From assembly GCF_015326965.1 (NCBI RefSeq), contig NZ_CP017659.1, forward strand, positions 7,329,001 to 7,393,000: a stretch of DNA of 64,000 nucleotides, read 5' to 3'. Shown here piece by piece: positions 15,567-24,561 of the stretch. The notes under the pieces were generated by a model. It worked only from the letters and a program-made list of their open reading frames with translations, made no database searches and was not told the DNA's origin. A program made the translations under genes and the position numbers. Numbering within the stretch: the first letter of the stretch is position 1; each line of letters starts with the position of its first letter. The DNA is from Paenibacillus sp. JZ16. GTDB lineage: Bacteria > Bacillota > Bacilli > Paenibacillales > Paenibacillaceae.

Positions 15567-15737
15567 GTCGTATAACACCGTATTCACGCTGCGGCCGGCT
15601 GACGCTGACCTGGGTCGCCGCGAGGATTTTCGAGGAAGCGTAATCAGTCGACAACCCTGCGAGGCTAAGTGGCGGAGCCACCCGGCCCTAACGGGCCTTA
15701 AGCCTCTTAGGTTCGTGAATACAAGAACGTTATACGA
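15567..15737 (+). repeat. attC-like site 16
   Basis: R'' GTCGTATAAC pairs perfectly with site 15 R'. Arms CGTATTCACGC / CGTGAATAC, R' GTTATACGA. The inner module CTGCGAGGCTAAG / CTTAAGCCTCTTAG is shared with sites 25 and 27-29. Confidence 0.92.
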
Positions 15738-15767
15738 AACCACTTAGGAAACCAAGGAGGATTTACA

Positions 15768-16313
15768 ATGATTTGGGAGTCATCCTATTGGAAAGATGAT
15801 CTCTTAGCACTATCTAAGAAGATTAATAATAAATATCGAGTAACTCCTTTTTCTGAGGAAATAGCAGTCGAAGTAGAGAAAGATATAATGATTGCTTTGT
15901 ATTCAATTCGGAAGCTCGAAGAAGCACGTGAATTATCTTCTAATACTAAAGAAATTGAGTTAGAAGTAAAATCATATAAAAATCAAAAAAATGTCACTCT
16001 TTTAAACTGGCATAAAGTTGGTGACTTATTTGATTTGAATAACCCCGTTAATGAAAAGATGCGAGCAAATCATCTATATAATCAAATAATACATAGTTAC
16101 ATCTTTCTGATTTCTACAGATGAATCAGAAGCTATAAATGGGTTTTTCTTTTGTTCTGACAGAATGCGAAATAGGAAACTATATTATATTGAATTAGATG
16201 AGTTAAATAAATTTATTACAACTGTAGGCAATGATTATCCAGTTAGACAAAGTTTTGATTACGACGAAGCAATTAAAGATTATAAAATCGATACACATAT
16301 AGAAAGTAATTAA
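15768..16313 (+). CDS. Cassette 18: hypothetical protein, 181 aa
   Basis: Family not recognised. It starts MIWESSYWKDDLL and is helical in the first ~75 residues, with a coiled-coil-like stretch (IRKLEEARELSSNTKEIELEVK). A mixed domain follows (YIFLISTDESEAINGFFFCSDRMRNRKLYYIELDEL). There is no signal peptide or membrane helix. The ATG lies 8 nt after AAGGAGGA. Function unknown; the cassette context suggests an accessory role. Confidence 0.72.
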   Translation: MIWESSYWKDDLLALSKKINNKYRVTPFSEEIAVEVEKDIMIALYSIRKLEEARELSSNTKEIELEVKSYKNQKNVTLLNWHKVGDLFDLNNPVNEKMRANHLYNQIIHSYIFLISTDESEAINGFFFCSDRMRNRKLYYIELDELNKFITTVGNDYPVRQSFDYDEAIKDYKIDTHIESN

Positions 16314-16348
16314 ATGTATTTGAAAGTGTGTTCAAAGTAGAGCTGGCA

Positions 16349-16517
16349 TCGGATAACACCATATTCTCACTTCGGTCCATTCGACCCTCGGTCCGCGAGA
16401 AGTAATTGTCAGAGAAGCGAATTTAGCGGACACACCTGCACCGACTAACCGCGTCGCGGCCGGCTCCTGGCGGAGCCTTAAGTCGGTGAGGCGTCGTGAA
16501 TACAACAACGTTATGTG
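16349..16517 (+). repeat. attC-like site 17
   Basis: R'' TCGGATAAC (one mismatch to site 16 R'), arms ATATTCTCAC / CGTGAATAC, R' GTTATGTG. The inner module is ACCGACTAACCGCGTCGCGG. Confidence 0.9.
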
Positions 16518-16558
16518 AAATACCGGGAACTGATTATTTAAGGAGAGGGGAGAGATTC

Positions 16559-17041
16559 ATGGAGCAAGTAGATATAACTAAAACCCTCGAAGAACTTGAA
16601 GGAGAAGGCTGGAGTGAACCAGTTTTTAGCTCTGGATTGGTAGTCCGTTCTCATGAACTAAGAAAGAAACCTTTAAATGAGTTCAATCTTGAAGACCTGA
16701 GACTATTAATACTACTACAAACTAGTTTAGATATTCTTTTGCCTTTAGCACTGGAGCGATTAGCTGAGAACCCCTTACAATATGGTGACTTATATGTTGG
16801 AGATTTATTTTGCTCAATACTAAGAGTCGATAAAGAATATTGGGAAAATAACATAGAAATAAAGAACGAATTGGATGAAGTAATAAGAATTTACGAAAAT
16901 GCCAGAGAAACAGTAGATAATTATATTCAGGAAGCCGGTACATCCCATAACGTTATATTCACGCTGCAGGGCTTACGCTCCTTGGTCGCCAGATGTATAA
17001 TAATCGAAGAAGATAACTCGGACGCGCACGAGCCGACCTAA
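16559..17041 (+). CDS. Cassette 19: CdiI-like immunity protein, orphan, 160 aa
   Basis: Similar to immunity proteins of contact-dependent growth inhibition systems: TLEELEGEGWSEPVFSSGLV, RKKPLNEFNLEDLRLLILLQ, LPLALERLAENPLQYGDLYV and GDLFCSILRVDKEYW. Such proteins bind and neutralise a cognate toxin domain in the cytoplasm. No CdiA, Rhs or other toxin gene is nearby, so this is an orphan immunity gene. The natural family end is near residue 128. The frame then runs through the left half of attC site 18 and stops at 17039-17041, adding about 33 residues encoded by the recombination site. ATG 16559 follows AGGAGAGGGGAGAGATTC. Confidence 0.8.
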   Translation: MEQVDITKTLEELEGEGWSEPVFSSGLVVRSHELRKKPLNEFNLEDLRLLILLQTSLDILLPLALERLAENPLQYGDLYVGDLFCSILRVDKEYWENNIEIKNELDEVIRIYENARETVDNYIQEAGTSHNVIFTLQGLRSLVARCIIIEEDNSDAHEPT

Positions 17042-17094
17042 GATAGGAGCAATCTAAGGCCGGCTCAAGTCGTGAATATGGGAACGTTAAGCGA
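16943..17094 (+). repeat. attC-like site 18
   Basis: R'' TCCCATAAC (one mismatch to site 17 R'), arms ATATTCACGC / CGTGAATAT, R' GTTAAGCGA. The inner stem CCTAAGATAGGAGC followed by AATCTAAGG is of the site 9/21/24 type. The end of the cassette 19 frame is encoded here. Confidence 0.9.
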
Positions 17095-17135
17095 AACCCC
17101 TGGATAGAAAAATGAAAACAAAAGGTGTAGAGACA

Positions 17136-17510
17136 ATGAACAATAAAGAGTTTGAATCGCTCATTAAGCAACCAGCCAATATCCGATATGAGTACTTCAT
17201 TAAGCAAGTCGTAGACAAAGAAGAGATTTGGGGATTATATGATGATGGCTGGGCAGCAAGCGCTGACGATGAGGGGAATTACTTATTTCCTTTTTGGCCT
17301 CGGGAAGAGTTTGCCGAATACTGTGCAATTGGTGATTGGAGTAATTATAAGGTAGAAGCCATCGATCTTCAGGAATTCATTGAGTTTTTTTTGTTGAGAA
17401 TGGTAGAAGATGGAGTTAAACCCTCTATATTTTTTAATAATGATGATTCGGTAGTATTAGAAGTGGAAGTGCTAAAATACGATTTGGAAAGAGAATTAGA
17501 GAACTATTAG
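17136..17510 (+). CDS. Cassette 20: DUF2750 family protein, 124 aa
   Basis: It matches the DUF2750 family: RYEYFIKQVVDKEEIWGLYDDGW, then DDEGNYLFPFWPREEFAEYC and VEAIDLQEFIEFFL. The family is small, cytoplasmic and of unknown function, sometimes found near toxin-immunity genes. ATG 17136 follows AAAGGTGTAGAGACA. An earlier ATG (17112) in frame has no good ribosome binding site. Length fits the family. Confidence 0.88.
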   Translation: MNNKEFESLIKQPANIRYEYFIKQVVDKEEIWGLYDDGWAASADDEGNYLFPFWPREEFAEYCAIGDWSNYKVEAIDLQEFIEFFLLRMVEDGVKPSIFFNNDDSVVLEVEVLKYDLERELENY

Positions 17511-17550
17511 AGACCAGTAATGATGTAGTATTTCGAGGAAGTCAGGGGCA

Positions 17551-17713
17551 TCGCATAACATCACATTCACGCATCGGGGCTTACGCCCCTCGGTCCGTAA
17601 GAAGTATTTTCGGAGAAGTTGTTTCAGCGGACAACCCTGCACCGGCTAAGTCTGACGACCCGCGCTACGCTCTTAAGCCGATGAGGGTTCGTGAATGCCT
17701 GAACGTTATCGGA
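17551..17713 (+). repeat. attC-like site 19
   Basis: R'' TCGCATAAC (one mismatch to site 18 R'), arms CACATTCACGC / CGTGAATGC, R' GTTATCGGA. The inner module is CTGCACCGGCTAAG with CTTAAGCCGATGAG. Confidence 0.9.
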
Positions 17714-17757
17714 GACTCATGCAAAGCTAAGCTATTTAAGGATTAGGAAGTGATCAA

Positions 17758-18203
17758 TTGATTAAGCATTTCATTGATTTGTCAGATCAAGAGCTATGTA
17801 AGTTCCTCACCTATTGCATGTTTCGAATGAAGAAAGAATAATTCAACAATGCAAACTCTATAAGACCAGTGAAGATAGATCGCTTCATGGGATATATTTG
17901 AAAGACATATTAGTTGGAATCATTGGTTTAATACATAACCCTGATGAAATTGAAATTAAACACATTGCTATCGAAACCGAATATAGACATAGAGGAATTG
18001 GACAAGAATTAGTAAGGGCAATATCAAAGTTATATCCTGATCTAGAATTAATTGCTGAAACGAATAAAGACGCAGTGAGTTTTTATAAGAAAGTCGGCTT
18101 TATGATTACAAATCTTGGAGAGAAATATCCTGGAATAGAGCGTTTTAAATGCGTATATAAGAACATTGAAGGAGATTTCGAAGGTATTTCGAGGAAGGCT
18201 TGA
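17758..18203 (+). pseudogene. Cassette 21: GNAT acetyltransferase with probable N-terminal frameshift
   Basis: The frame from TTG 17814 encodes a GNAT core: IGLIHNPDEIEIKHIAIETE, YRHRGIGQELVRAIS (acetyl-CoA loop R-G-I-G-Q) and ELIAETNKDAVSFYKKVGFM. Its start lacks a ribosome binding site. TTG 17758, preceded by AGGAAGTGATCAA, opens another frame (IKHFIDLSDQELCKFLTY) that looks like the missing first strand and helix, but stops at 17841. A one- or two-base change near 17812 would join the two. Substrate unknown. Confidence 0.68.
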
Positions 18204-18206
18204 GTA

Positions 18207-18406
18207 TCCGATCACAACGTATTTACGTTGTGTCGCTATCGCTCCTTGGTCCGACCGAAGTAGGAAGAAGAGGGTTCAGGGAAGGTAATTCAGTAGCAGA
18301 GAAGCGTAGTCAGCCGGACAACCTTGCACTGCCTAACCGCGTTGCGGCCGTTTCCCTCCGGTCACTTAAGGCAGTGAAGGTTCGTGAATACAAAAACGTT
18401 AGATGA
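18207..18406 (+). repeat. attC-like site 20
   Basis: The longest site (200 nt). R'' TCCGATCAC pairs with site 19 R' GTTATCGGA except for one base in the otherwise invariant AAC, which may make it a poor recombination partner. Arms are CGTATTTACG / CGTGAATAC, R' is GTTAGATGA, inner module ACTGCCTAACCGC / CTTAAGGCAGT. Confidence 0.88.
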
Positions 18407-18439
18407 AATAACGATGAATTTTATATAGGAGGCGTTTCG

Positions 18440-19219
18440 TTGAAGTATTCTACCATTGTCTTAGATTTGGATGGCACATTTTTAAATTCTAAAAAGCAAG
18501 TCTCTGAAAGAAACTTTGAAGCCGTACTTTCCTGTTATCAAAGGGGGATGAGAATAATCTTTGCAACAGCACGCCCTCCTAGAACTGTAAAGTTTTTTCT
18601 TCCAAAAGAGTTGTTGGAGATTGGAGCGTTTGTGTATTATAACGGAGCACAAACAATATGTAATAAATCCAAGACCGAATTTTGTGAATCAATTCCATCT
18701 GATTTAACTTCTGAAATCATCGATTATTGCTTACATCATTATCCGCAACTAGATATGACAATGGAAGTAAAAGATGAATGGTTTGGCTTACGCGAATATG
18801 ATTATACTACCACAATGAATGCAAGGTCTAACCCAATAATTAAATCATTGGAAGAATTAAAACAATATGAAGCTACAAAGATATTACTCTCCGGCAAAAA
18901 TCAGATTCCAGGACTTATTTCGAAGTTTGGACAGCAAGTAAATATACTGATTACGGATAATAATCAATTGATTCAAATAATGCCACTTCAAGCATCGAAA
19001 GAGTTAGCAATTACTAGACTTTGCAATATATACAATGAAGAACTGGATTCACTGATTGTATTTGGTAATGATCACAATGATTTAGGACTGTTCAAGTCAG
19101 CTGGATATTCAATAGCAATGGGGAATGCAGTAGTTGAATTGAAAGATATTGCAGATGAAATAACAGAAACTAATGATAACGATGGAGTAGCAATAATCTT
19201 AGAAAGATTGTGTGGGTAA
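18440..19219 (+). CDS. Cassette 22: Cof-type HAD phosphatase, 259 aa
   Basis: A haloacid dehalogenase superfamily phosphatase of the Cof/IIB type. Motif I is DLDGTFLN (near residue 10, nucleophile Asp). RIIFATARPPR is motif II (Thr in FATARP). The cap domain spans about 85-190. LIVFGNDHNDLGLFKSAGYSIAMGNA is motif IV with the Asp pair for Mg. It hydrolyses phosphorylated sugars or cofactors; the exact substrate is unclear. It starts at TTG 18440 after ATAGGAGGCG. Length is normal for the family. One gene between sites 20 and 21. Confidence 0.9.
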   Translation: MKYSTIVLDLDGTFLNSKKQVSERNFEAVLSCYQRGMRIIFATARPPRTVKFFLPKELLEIGAFVYYNGAQTICNKSKTEFCESIPSDLTSEIIDYCLHHYPQLDMTMEVKDEWFGLREYDYTTTMNARSNPIIKSLEELKQYEATKILLSGKNQIPGLISKFGQQVNILITDNNQLIQIMPLQASKELAITRLCNIYNEELDSLIVFGNDHNDLGLFKSAGYSIAMGNAVVELKDIADEITETNDNDGVAIILERLCG

Positions 19220-19231
19220 CTCAAGGTTACA

Positions 19232-19382
19232 TCATCTAACACAATATTCGCACTGCGAGCCATTCGGCTCTTGATCTGTCAGAAGTATATTGAGGAAGAT
19301 GAATCAGGAAGATACATCCATTCCCCTAAGATAAGAGCTATCTAAGAGGAATGGGCGTCTCGAATACCCAAACGTTATAGGA
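19232..19382 (+). repeat. attC-like site 21
   Basis: R'' TCATCTAAC is a perfect nine-base partner of site 20 R'. Arms are ATATTCGCAC / CTCGAATAC, R' GTTATAGGA. The inner stem CCCCTAAGATAAGAGC followed by TATCTAAGAGG closely matches site 9. Confidence 0.92.
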
Positions 19383-19414
19383 AATCATTGAAAGAATGAA
19401 AGGAATATGAAAGT

Positions 19415-20265
19415 ATGCGCATAGATGAATCATATAAAACATTAAAACTGAATTATGCATACCAAATTGCCTCTATTGCTGCGATATAATTACTAGTAAA
19501 AACATAGATGAAAAATTCAATGAATATTTATGGTTTTTCGCGAGAGATCGAGATGAATATTTCTCTGAGTTAGTACAAGGGAATGAAATTAAGTTACAAA
19601 AACCTCATAAAGAATCAATATTATATAAATTTATTAGTGATCTATTAGTTATGATTTTAACAAAAAAGGAATATTGGTTTGTGGATGATTTTTATAATTT
19701 TGAACATGAAGAAATAGAATCATATATATTACAGAACTTTATCGAGCCATTAGAAGTGTATAACCCCAAAATTAATAAATATAGAATTATCCTAGAAGAA
19801 CTAAAAACTCAATCAACTGAAGAGAATAGGGATCAATACGAAGAGAAGATAAAAGATATTATTAATGAAATAATGGATTTGTTTATTGCAGGTAATAACA
19901 GTATAGAAGATGAGACTTTCTATCTTTTGTTTAATGTTAAGTTGTTTTTATATTATTTTAATGAGTTATTGTCTGAATACGTATCGGAAAGTGAATGTAT
20001 AAATATTAATAGGGTTAGAGTACCAACATGGCTCAAAAAAGGTGTATTCTTCAGAGATAATGGAAGATGTCAAAATTGTTCTAGGGATTTGTCTGGAATT
20101 ATTAATGTTAACCCAGAAAGGGGTTTACATTTTGATCATATAGTTTCATTAGAAAACGGAGGATCAAATGATCCGACTAATTTTCAATTATTATGTTCTG
20201 ACTGTAACTTGAAGAAATCAACAAAGAATAAAAAACCTAAATTATTGTATCAGTTCTATTGGTAG
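19415..20265 (+). pseudogene. Cassette 23: HNH endonuclease with N-terminal frameshift
   Basis: The C-terminal domain is a clear HNH nuclease: CQNCSRDL zinc-type Cys pair, LHFDHIVSLENGG (D-H-I), NDPTNFQLLCSDCNLKKSTKNKK. It would cut DNA with a metal ion. The N-terminal ~170 residues are helical and unassigned. ATG 19415 after AAAGGAATATGAAAGT opens RIDESYKTLKLNYAYQI, which stops at 19489. The downstream frame, open from about 19475 (CDIITSKNIDEKFNEYLWFF) to 20265, lacks a start before 19651. One missing base near 19470-19480 separates them; repaired length would be about 283 aa. Restart at ATG 19651 would keep the nuclease domain. Confidence 0.72.
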
Positions 20266-20328
20266 AATACTTTTCTTGTATTAACAATAACCAGGAAATT
20301 AGTAGGTTTTACAATGATGCCAATGACA

Positions 20329-20492
20329 TCGCATAACAGCATTTTCACGCGGCGGACCTGGCGCCCCTTGGTCTGCAGAAGGTTTTCAGAGAAGCAGATT
20401 CAGCAGACAACCCTGCACTGGCTAAGTCCGTCGGACCCGGGGTTTACACCCCTTAAGCCAGTGAGGGTTCGTGAATACAAAACGTTAGGTGA
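20329..20492 (+). repeat. attC-like site 22
   Basis: R'' TCGCATAAC, arms CATTTTCACGC / CGTGAATAC, R' GTTAGGTGA. The inner module is nearly identical to site 1 (CTGCACTGGCTAAGTCCGTC ... TTAAGCCAGTGAGGG), although the outer arms differ. Confidence 0.9.
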
Positions 20493-20525
20493 AATATCAC
20501 GAAAAACCAATTGAGGTGAAGATTT

Positions 20526-21182
20526 TTGTTAAGACCTATCAATGAATATCCAAAAGACAAGAAAGTAGCAGGAATTCATAGTTTACCTATTACTGAAGAT
20601 GGATCCGTTATTTTTGTATGGGATATAAATGAAAAAACATTGACTACCGTCGGAGGTCGAATCGAAGAAGGGGAAGATCTCGATTCAGCACTCAATCGTG
20701 AAACGATTGAAGAAGCAGGGATTGAATTAGAAGATAAAAGAATACCGATAGCTTCTTGGTATTGGGATAATACAGACACTTATACCGTGTTTGTCATTGC
20801 TCGGGTTAAAAAGTATGTAAATTTACCAGTAGGATTTGAAACATCGGGTAGAGTGGTAATGAATTTTGAAACTGCACGTCAACTAATAACAAAGTTAGAA
20901 GGGATAAGTCATAGAATTGAACTATTAAATTTAGCCGAACAAGAAAGTATTAAGCTATTAAATCAAAGGGTTTCGGAACAGTTATACCGACTAAAAGACA
21001 AAAATGAAAATCGATTTTTACACCCTAACTTGATGAACGATCGCTTCAGGGTAATTGGTCGTCACACTCTAGTCCAAGACAGTTATGAACAAGAGTTAAT
21101 TCAAATAGAATCATTAGGGCCAAGTTATACCGGAGGATACATTCTTGTTTCACCAAATGATATACAAAAGTTAAAAACTTAG
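20526..21182 (+). CDS. Cassette 24: Nudix hydrolase, 218 aa
   Basis: The Nudix box is complete at about residues 43-66: GGRIEEGEDLDSALNRETIEEAGI (G-x5-E-x7-R-E-x-x-E-E-x-G). It should hydrolyse a nucleoside diphosphate linked to another moiety, with Mg. A helical C-terminal extension of ~110 residues (LAEQESIKLLNQRVSEQLYRL) is not part of the usual fold and may decide the substrate. It starts at TTG 20526 after TTGAGGTGAAGATTT. Confidence 0.88.
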   Translation: MLRPINEYPKDKKVAGIHSLPITEDGSVIFVWDINEKTLTTVGGRIEEGEDLDSALNRETIEEAGIELEDKRIPIASWYWDNTDTYTVFVIARVKKYVNLPVGFETSGRVVMNFETARQLITKLEGISHRIELLNLAEQESIKLLNQRVSEQLYRLKDKNENRFLHPNLMNDRFRVIGRHTLVQDSYEQELIQIESLGPSYTGGYILVSPNDIQKLKT

Positions 21183-21209
21183 TGGGGGTTCTCAGAGAAG
21201 TCATGATAC

Positions 21210-21325
21210 TCCCCATAACACCGCATTCACGCATCGACGCCCTTGATCGCAGACGAGGATTCGAAGAAGTGGTTGCTGCCACAACTCCCTTCGGGAGTTC
21301 GTGAATGCGAGGAACGTTATGCGCC
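21210..21325 (+). repeat. attC-like site 23
   Basis: A short site of 116 nt. R'' TCCCCATAAC, arms GCATTCACGC / CGTGAATGC, R' GTTATGCGCC. The inner hairpin ACTCCCTTCGGGAGT is shared with decayed site 33. Confidence 0.88.
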
Positions 21326-21367
21326 ATTACCGGTAAATATTAAAGATAATATTTAAGGAGATAATTT

Positions 21368-22018
21368 ATGAAAGGTAAGATACTCTTATTATTTTTTATT
21401 ACGATAGTGTTTTCATCTTGTCAAAATATTAGTCAATCGACTATCTTGAACAGCGAAATTAAATCAATAATGAATTCTGAACTGCTTCCTGATGTAGTGA
21501 GTACAGGTAATGGAACAGAATCGAAAGAAATAACTGAAGGTCGATCAGATCCTTCTAACAATGAAGTGTTATCCATGAGCATTGGGAACTATGATTTGAC
21601 TGGAGAATTTTATGATGAAATGCTTCGAAATCCTATAGATCATGATTATGAAGTGGAATTTAATGAATTACAAAATTCCAATGAGTTTACAACATTTGGA
21701 TGGGGGGCGTTGGAAAGCAAATATACAGAGATTTGGGATAAAGAGTTGAATCAAATATATAAAAAGCTTCTTTCAAAGTTGGATAGAGAACCAAGAGAAG
21801 CACTAATTGAATCGCAGAAAGAATGGTTACAGTATCACTTAAGGGAAACAAAATTTGTAGAGAAGACATTTATTAATAATGGTTACCTAGGATCACAAGG
21901 ATCGGTAAGCCTAGGCACGGTTTTAAAGGAGAGAATTAGGGAAAGAACAATGCAATTATTTGAATATCGATATTTGCTAGATGGTGAAGTTGAGTTTTTA
22001 TACCAAAGTAAAAAATAG
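21368..22018 (+). CDS. Cassette 25: LprI-domain lipoprotein, 216 aa
   Basis: An N-terminal lipoprotein signal ends in FSSCQ, with Cys18 as the lipidation site, so the protein should be anchored on the outer face of the membrane. The C-terminal region (about 120-195) fits the LprI/DUF1311 domain, which is linked to lysozyme inhibition in some bacteria: WDKELNQIYKKLLSKL, PREALIESQKEWLQYHLRE. Two Cys residues usual in LprI are missing here. ATG 21368 after TTTAAGGAGATAATTT. Confidence 0.8.
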   Translation: MKGKILLLFFITIVFSSCQNISQSTILNSEIKSIMNSELLPDVVSTGNGTESKEITEGRSDPSNNEVLSMSIGNYDLTGEFYDEMLRNPIDHDYEVEFNELQNSNEFTTFGWGALESKYTEIWDKELNQIYKKLLSKLDREPREALIESQKEWLQYHLRETKFVEKTFINNGYLGSQGSVSLGTVLKERIRERTMQLFEYRYLLDGEVEFLYQSKK

Positions 22019-22068
22019 AGTTGGAATCTTGATCAAAGGTTTTTAGGTGATGCTTCGAAGACAGTAAC

Positions 22069-22220
22069 GGTGCATAACACTGTATTCACGCTGCGGGGCT
22101 ACCACCCCTTGGTTGTCAGATGTACAATCATGGAAGAACACTCAGACAACAAACGACCCTGCCTAAGATAAGAGCTATCTAAGGCTGGGTCGTTTCGTGA
22201 ATACGGGAACGTTATACGTA
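22069..22220 (+). repeat. attC-like site 24
   Basis: R'' GGTGCATAAC (one mismatch to site 23 R'), arms GTATTCACGC / CGTGAATAC, R' GTTATACGTA. The inner stem CCTAAGATAAGAGC followed by TATCTAAGG is of the site 9/18/21 type. Confidence 0.9.
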
Positions 22221-22309
22221 ATTACTCAAAGCGAAAATCAGCACTTTTGCTTTATCAGGTAAACTTAAAGAACATGAAATCATACCCTAAGAGAAAAGGA
22301 GCGTTTAAT

Positions 22310-23113
22310 ATGATTAGTATCTATGATTGGTTCGGATATGAACTGCCTATTGAAGAACGATATCGCTTGATCAAGAAAGCAGGTTTTGATGGTGTGATGC
22401 TTTGGTGGAGTGAAGGCTTTGGTCGTGGAGAACATCGAAGCGGAGCACGACTTGCACGAGAAGCGGGGCTAACGATTGAAAACATTCATGCCCCTATCGA
22501 ATATCAAAATGATCTTTGGTTAGCTAATTTGGCGGGTGAAGCTTTGGTCAATTGCTACTTGGAATGTATTGAAGACTGTTCGAATCTAGAAATACCAACA
22601 ATAGTCATACATCTTCCGGATGAAAAACATATACATAACCCTTTTGCTATGGATAGATTTAAACACATTGTGGACAGAGCGGAACAGCGAGGAGTTAGCC
22701 TTGCTTTAGAGAACTTATGGAATTTAACAAACTTGACACACGTATTGAACGAAGTGGATTCGCCGCAAGTCGGTTTTTGTTACGATGTAAGTCACCACTA
22801 TCGATATTATCCAGAATATGATTTTTTGTCCGTGTACGGTGAACGATTAAAAGCTACGCACCTGCATGATAATAACGGAAGCTACGCTCAACATGGATTG
22901 CCTTATGATGGCACGCTTGACTGGGCTGTAATTATGCGAAAAATAGTAGAGGCTGATTATTCAGGACCCACCTCTATTGAAGCGATGAACTGGGATTATC
23001 TTAACCTGTCTGTTGAAGAATTTTTAGTAAGAGCATTTAAACAAGCAAAAAAGTTAGAACAATTAAAGTTGGAATTCAGCAGCCTTTCAAAGCAGAGCAG
23101 TAACTACGTATAA
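22310..23113 (+). CDS. Cassette 26: sugar phosphate isomerase/epimerase-like TIM barrel, 267 aa
   Basis: A xylose-isomerase-like TIM barrel (AP endonuclease 2 superfamily). Metal ligands of the fold are visible: TIENIHAPIE, TIVIHLPDE, LALENLWN (Glu), VGFCYDVSHH (Asp/His), LKATHLHDNNG (His-x-His-Asp) and PTSIEAMNW (Glu). It likely isomerises or epimerises a sugar or inositol derivative in the cytoplasm, though DNA-repair relatives exist. ATG 22310 follows AAAAGGAGCG. The stop TAA is the TAA of the R'' box of site 25. Confidence 0.87.
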   Translation: MISIYDWFGYELPIEERYRLIKKAGFDGVMLWWSEGFGRGEHRSGARLAREAGLTIENIHAPIEYQNDLWLANLAGEALVNCYLECIEDCSNLEIPTIVIHLPDEKHIHNPFAMDRFKHIVDRAEQRGVSLALENLWNLTNLTHVLNEVDSPQVGFCYDVSHHYRYYPEYDFLSVYGERLKATHLHDNNGSYAQHGLPYDGTLDWAVIMRKIVEADYSGPTSIEAMNWDYLNLSVEEFLVRAFKQAKKLEQLKLEFSSLSKQSSNYV

Positions 23114-23268
23114 CATAGTATCTACGCCGCGGCCCATTCGGCCCTTGGTCTGCAAGGGGCATTTCGAAGAAGTGACTCAGCAGACAACCTTGCGAGGCTA
23201 AATCCGTGGGACCCGGCGCGTTCGCAACTTAAGCCTCTCGGGTTCGTAGATACGGGAACGTTAGATGA
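23105..23268 (+). repeat. attC-like site 25
   Basis: R'' TACGTATAAC is a perfect ten-base partner of site 24 R' and clearly mismatches its own R' GTTAGATGA. The arms AGTATCTACGC and CGTAGATAC are a compensated variant (ATCTACG / CGTAGAT) of the usual ATTCACG / CGTGAAT pair. Confidence 0.93.
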
Positions 23269-23298
23269 AATCATTTAAGGTGTATAAGGAGAAAAGAC

Positions 23299-24396
23299 AT
23301 GAGAAGAACAATAATGTACTATCCCAGTATAGCTATACCAGACGGAAATTGGTTAAGAAAATCATTGCTCTACTGGGACGAAGTGAGCTCTATTGTTCCT
23401 AGAACTGTAGAATATGATTTATATTCTAGTAACCACTTAATTGCAGAATTAAAGAATGAAGGACATTATCGTCCAATTTATCCTGACCAGATAATGAATA
23501 GTGAGTATTTTAATGATTTTGAGAAAGAATGTATTGATAAAATTAAAAACTATCGAAAGAAATTTGATAATCCAAATTACAGAGCAAACTTTCGACCAGA
23601 TCCAATTCAATTACATACCGAAAAATTGATTAATAAATATGATATTCATAGAGATAAGATGTCTTATCGAATTATGCAGTTGCTTAAACGTGAGGAATTA
23701 ATTTCTTCTAGTGATGACTGGATGAGTTTTGACAATGAACTAGCAACTTTATATATGTCCGTATTGGCAAAATACTCAGCATTGAACGATGTGAATTTCA
23801 CGGTAATTGGTACAGATAAAATAGCTGCAATTAATAGTATATACCCAGTAAAACGTCTCTCTAAGAAACCATGGAGCTATAAATCACCTGTAGTTAATTT
23901 GTCATTAAATATTTTACCGACTCCTTGTGATGATGTTTCATATAAGAAAATAATGAATTTCAAAATGAAATATAGAGATGAATTACTTGCTTTTCGAAAC
24001 ATCATTAATGAGTTCGAAAATCAGATTAGCAACTGTGAAACAGAATTTGAAATGAAAGAAAAATCAATAAATTTTAAAGAGATGATCGAAAGAGGAACAA
24101 GAGAAGCAATGAGTATGTTAAAAGGATCTGGTATAAACTTTTTCTTATCATCACTCAGATCCATAATAAATCTTAAGTCACCAACTATGATTGCCACATA
24201 CACTGGCATAGTAGGACAGAGGATTTCTGATCTTCATCCTGCAGTTAGCTTAGCCGGAATTGGTATAGCTGGTGCAGTTGATATTTCGGTTAATTATATG
24301 ACAATTAGTAAAAGTACAAAGGATAAACTTGCAGGCAAGGGGTTTTTGTATCTATATAACGCTAGACGTAAAGGTATCATTAATGACTTCATCTAA
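23299..24396 (+). CDS. Cassette 27: DUF6236-like protein, 365 aa
   Basis: The start RRTIMYYPSIAIPDGNWLRKSLLYWDEVSSIVP resembles the DUF6236 family (Y-Y-P ... W-L-K ... L-Y-W-D). The rest is helical, with a long coiled-coil-like segment near 225-270 (FENQISNCETEFEMKEKSIN). A mildly hydrophobic glycine-rich stretch lies near 315-335 (AVSLAGIGIAGAVDISVNY). Function unknown. ATG 23299 follows AAGGAGAAAAGAC. The stop TAA is supplied by R'' of site 26. It is one of the largest intact cassette genes. Confidence 0.75.
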   Translation: MRRTIMYYPSIAIPDGNWLRKSLLYWDEVSSIVPRTVEYDLYSSNHLIAELKNEGHYRPIYPDQIMNSEYFNDFEKECIDKIKNYRKKFDNPNYRANFRPDPIQLHTEKLINKYDIHRDKMSYRIMQLLKREELISSSDDWMSFDNELATLYMSVLAKYSALNDVNFTVIGTDKIAAINSIYPVKRLSKKPWSYKSPVVNLSLNILPTPCDDVSYKKIMNFKMKYRDELLAFRNIINEFENQISNCETEFEMKEKSINFKEMIERGTREAMSMLKGSGINFFLSSLRSIINLKSPTMIATYTGIVGQRISDLHPAVSLAGIGIAGAVDISVNYMTISKSTKDKLAGKGFLYLYNARRKGIINDFI

Positions 24397-24513
24397 CATC
24401 ATATTCAGGCTTCGGGGCATTAGCCCCTTGGTCCCAGGAGTGACTCGAAAGAAGCATATGTGTGGACACATCCGACTTCGTCGGACGTCTTGAATATACG
24501 AGACGTTATATGC
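24388..24513 (+). repeat. attC-like site 26
   Basis: R'' TTCATCTAAC is a perfect ten-base partner of site 25 R'. Arms are ATATTCAGGC / CTTGAATAT, R' GTTATATGC. The inner hairpin is CCGACTTCGTCGG. R'' carries the stop codon of cassette 27. Confidence 0.92.
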
Positions 24514-24561
24514 AATCAGGCAAGGGATAAAGACCATTATATTAAATTTAAGGAGATACTA

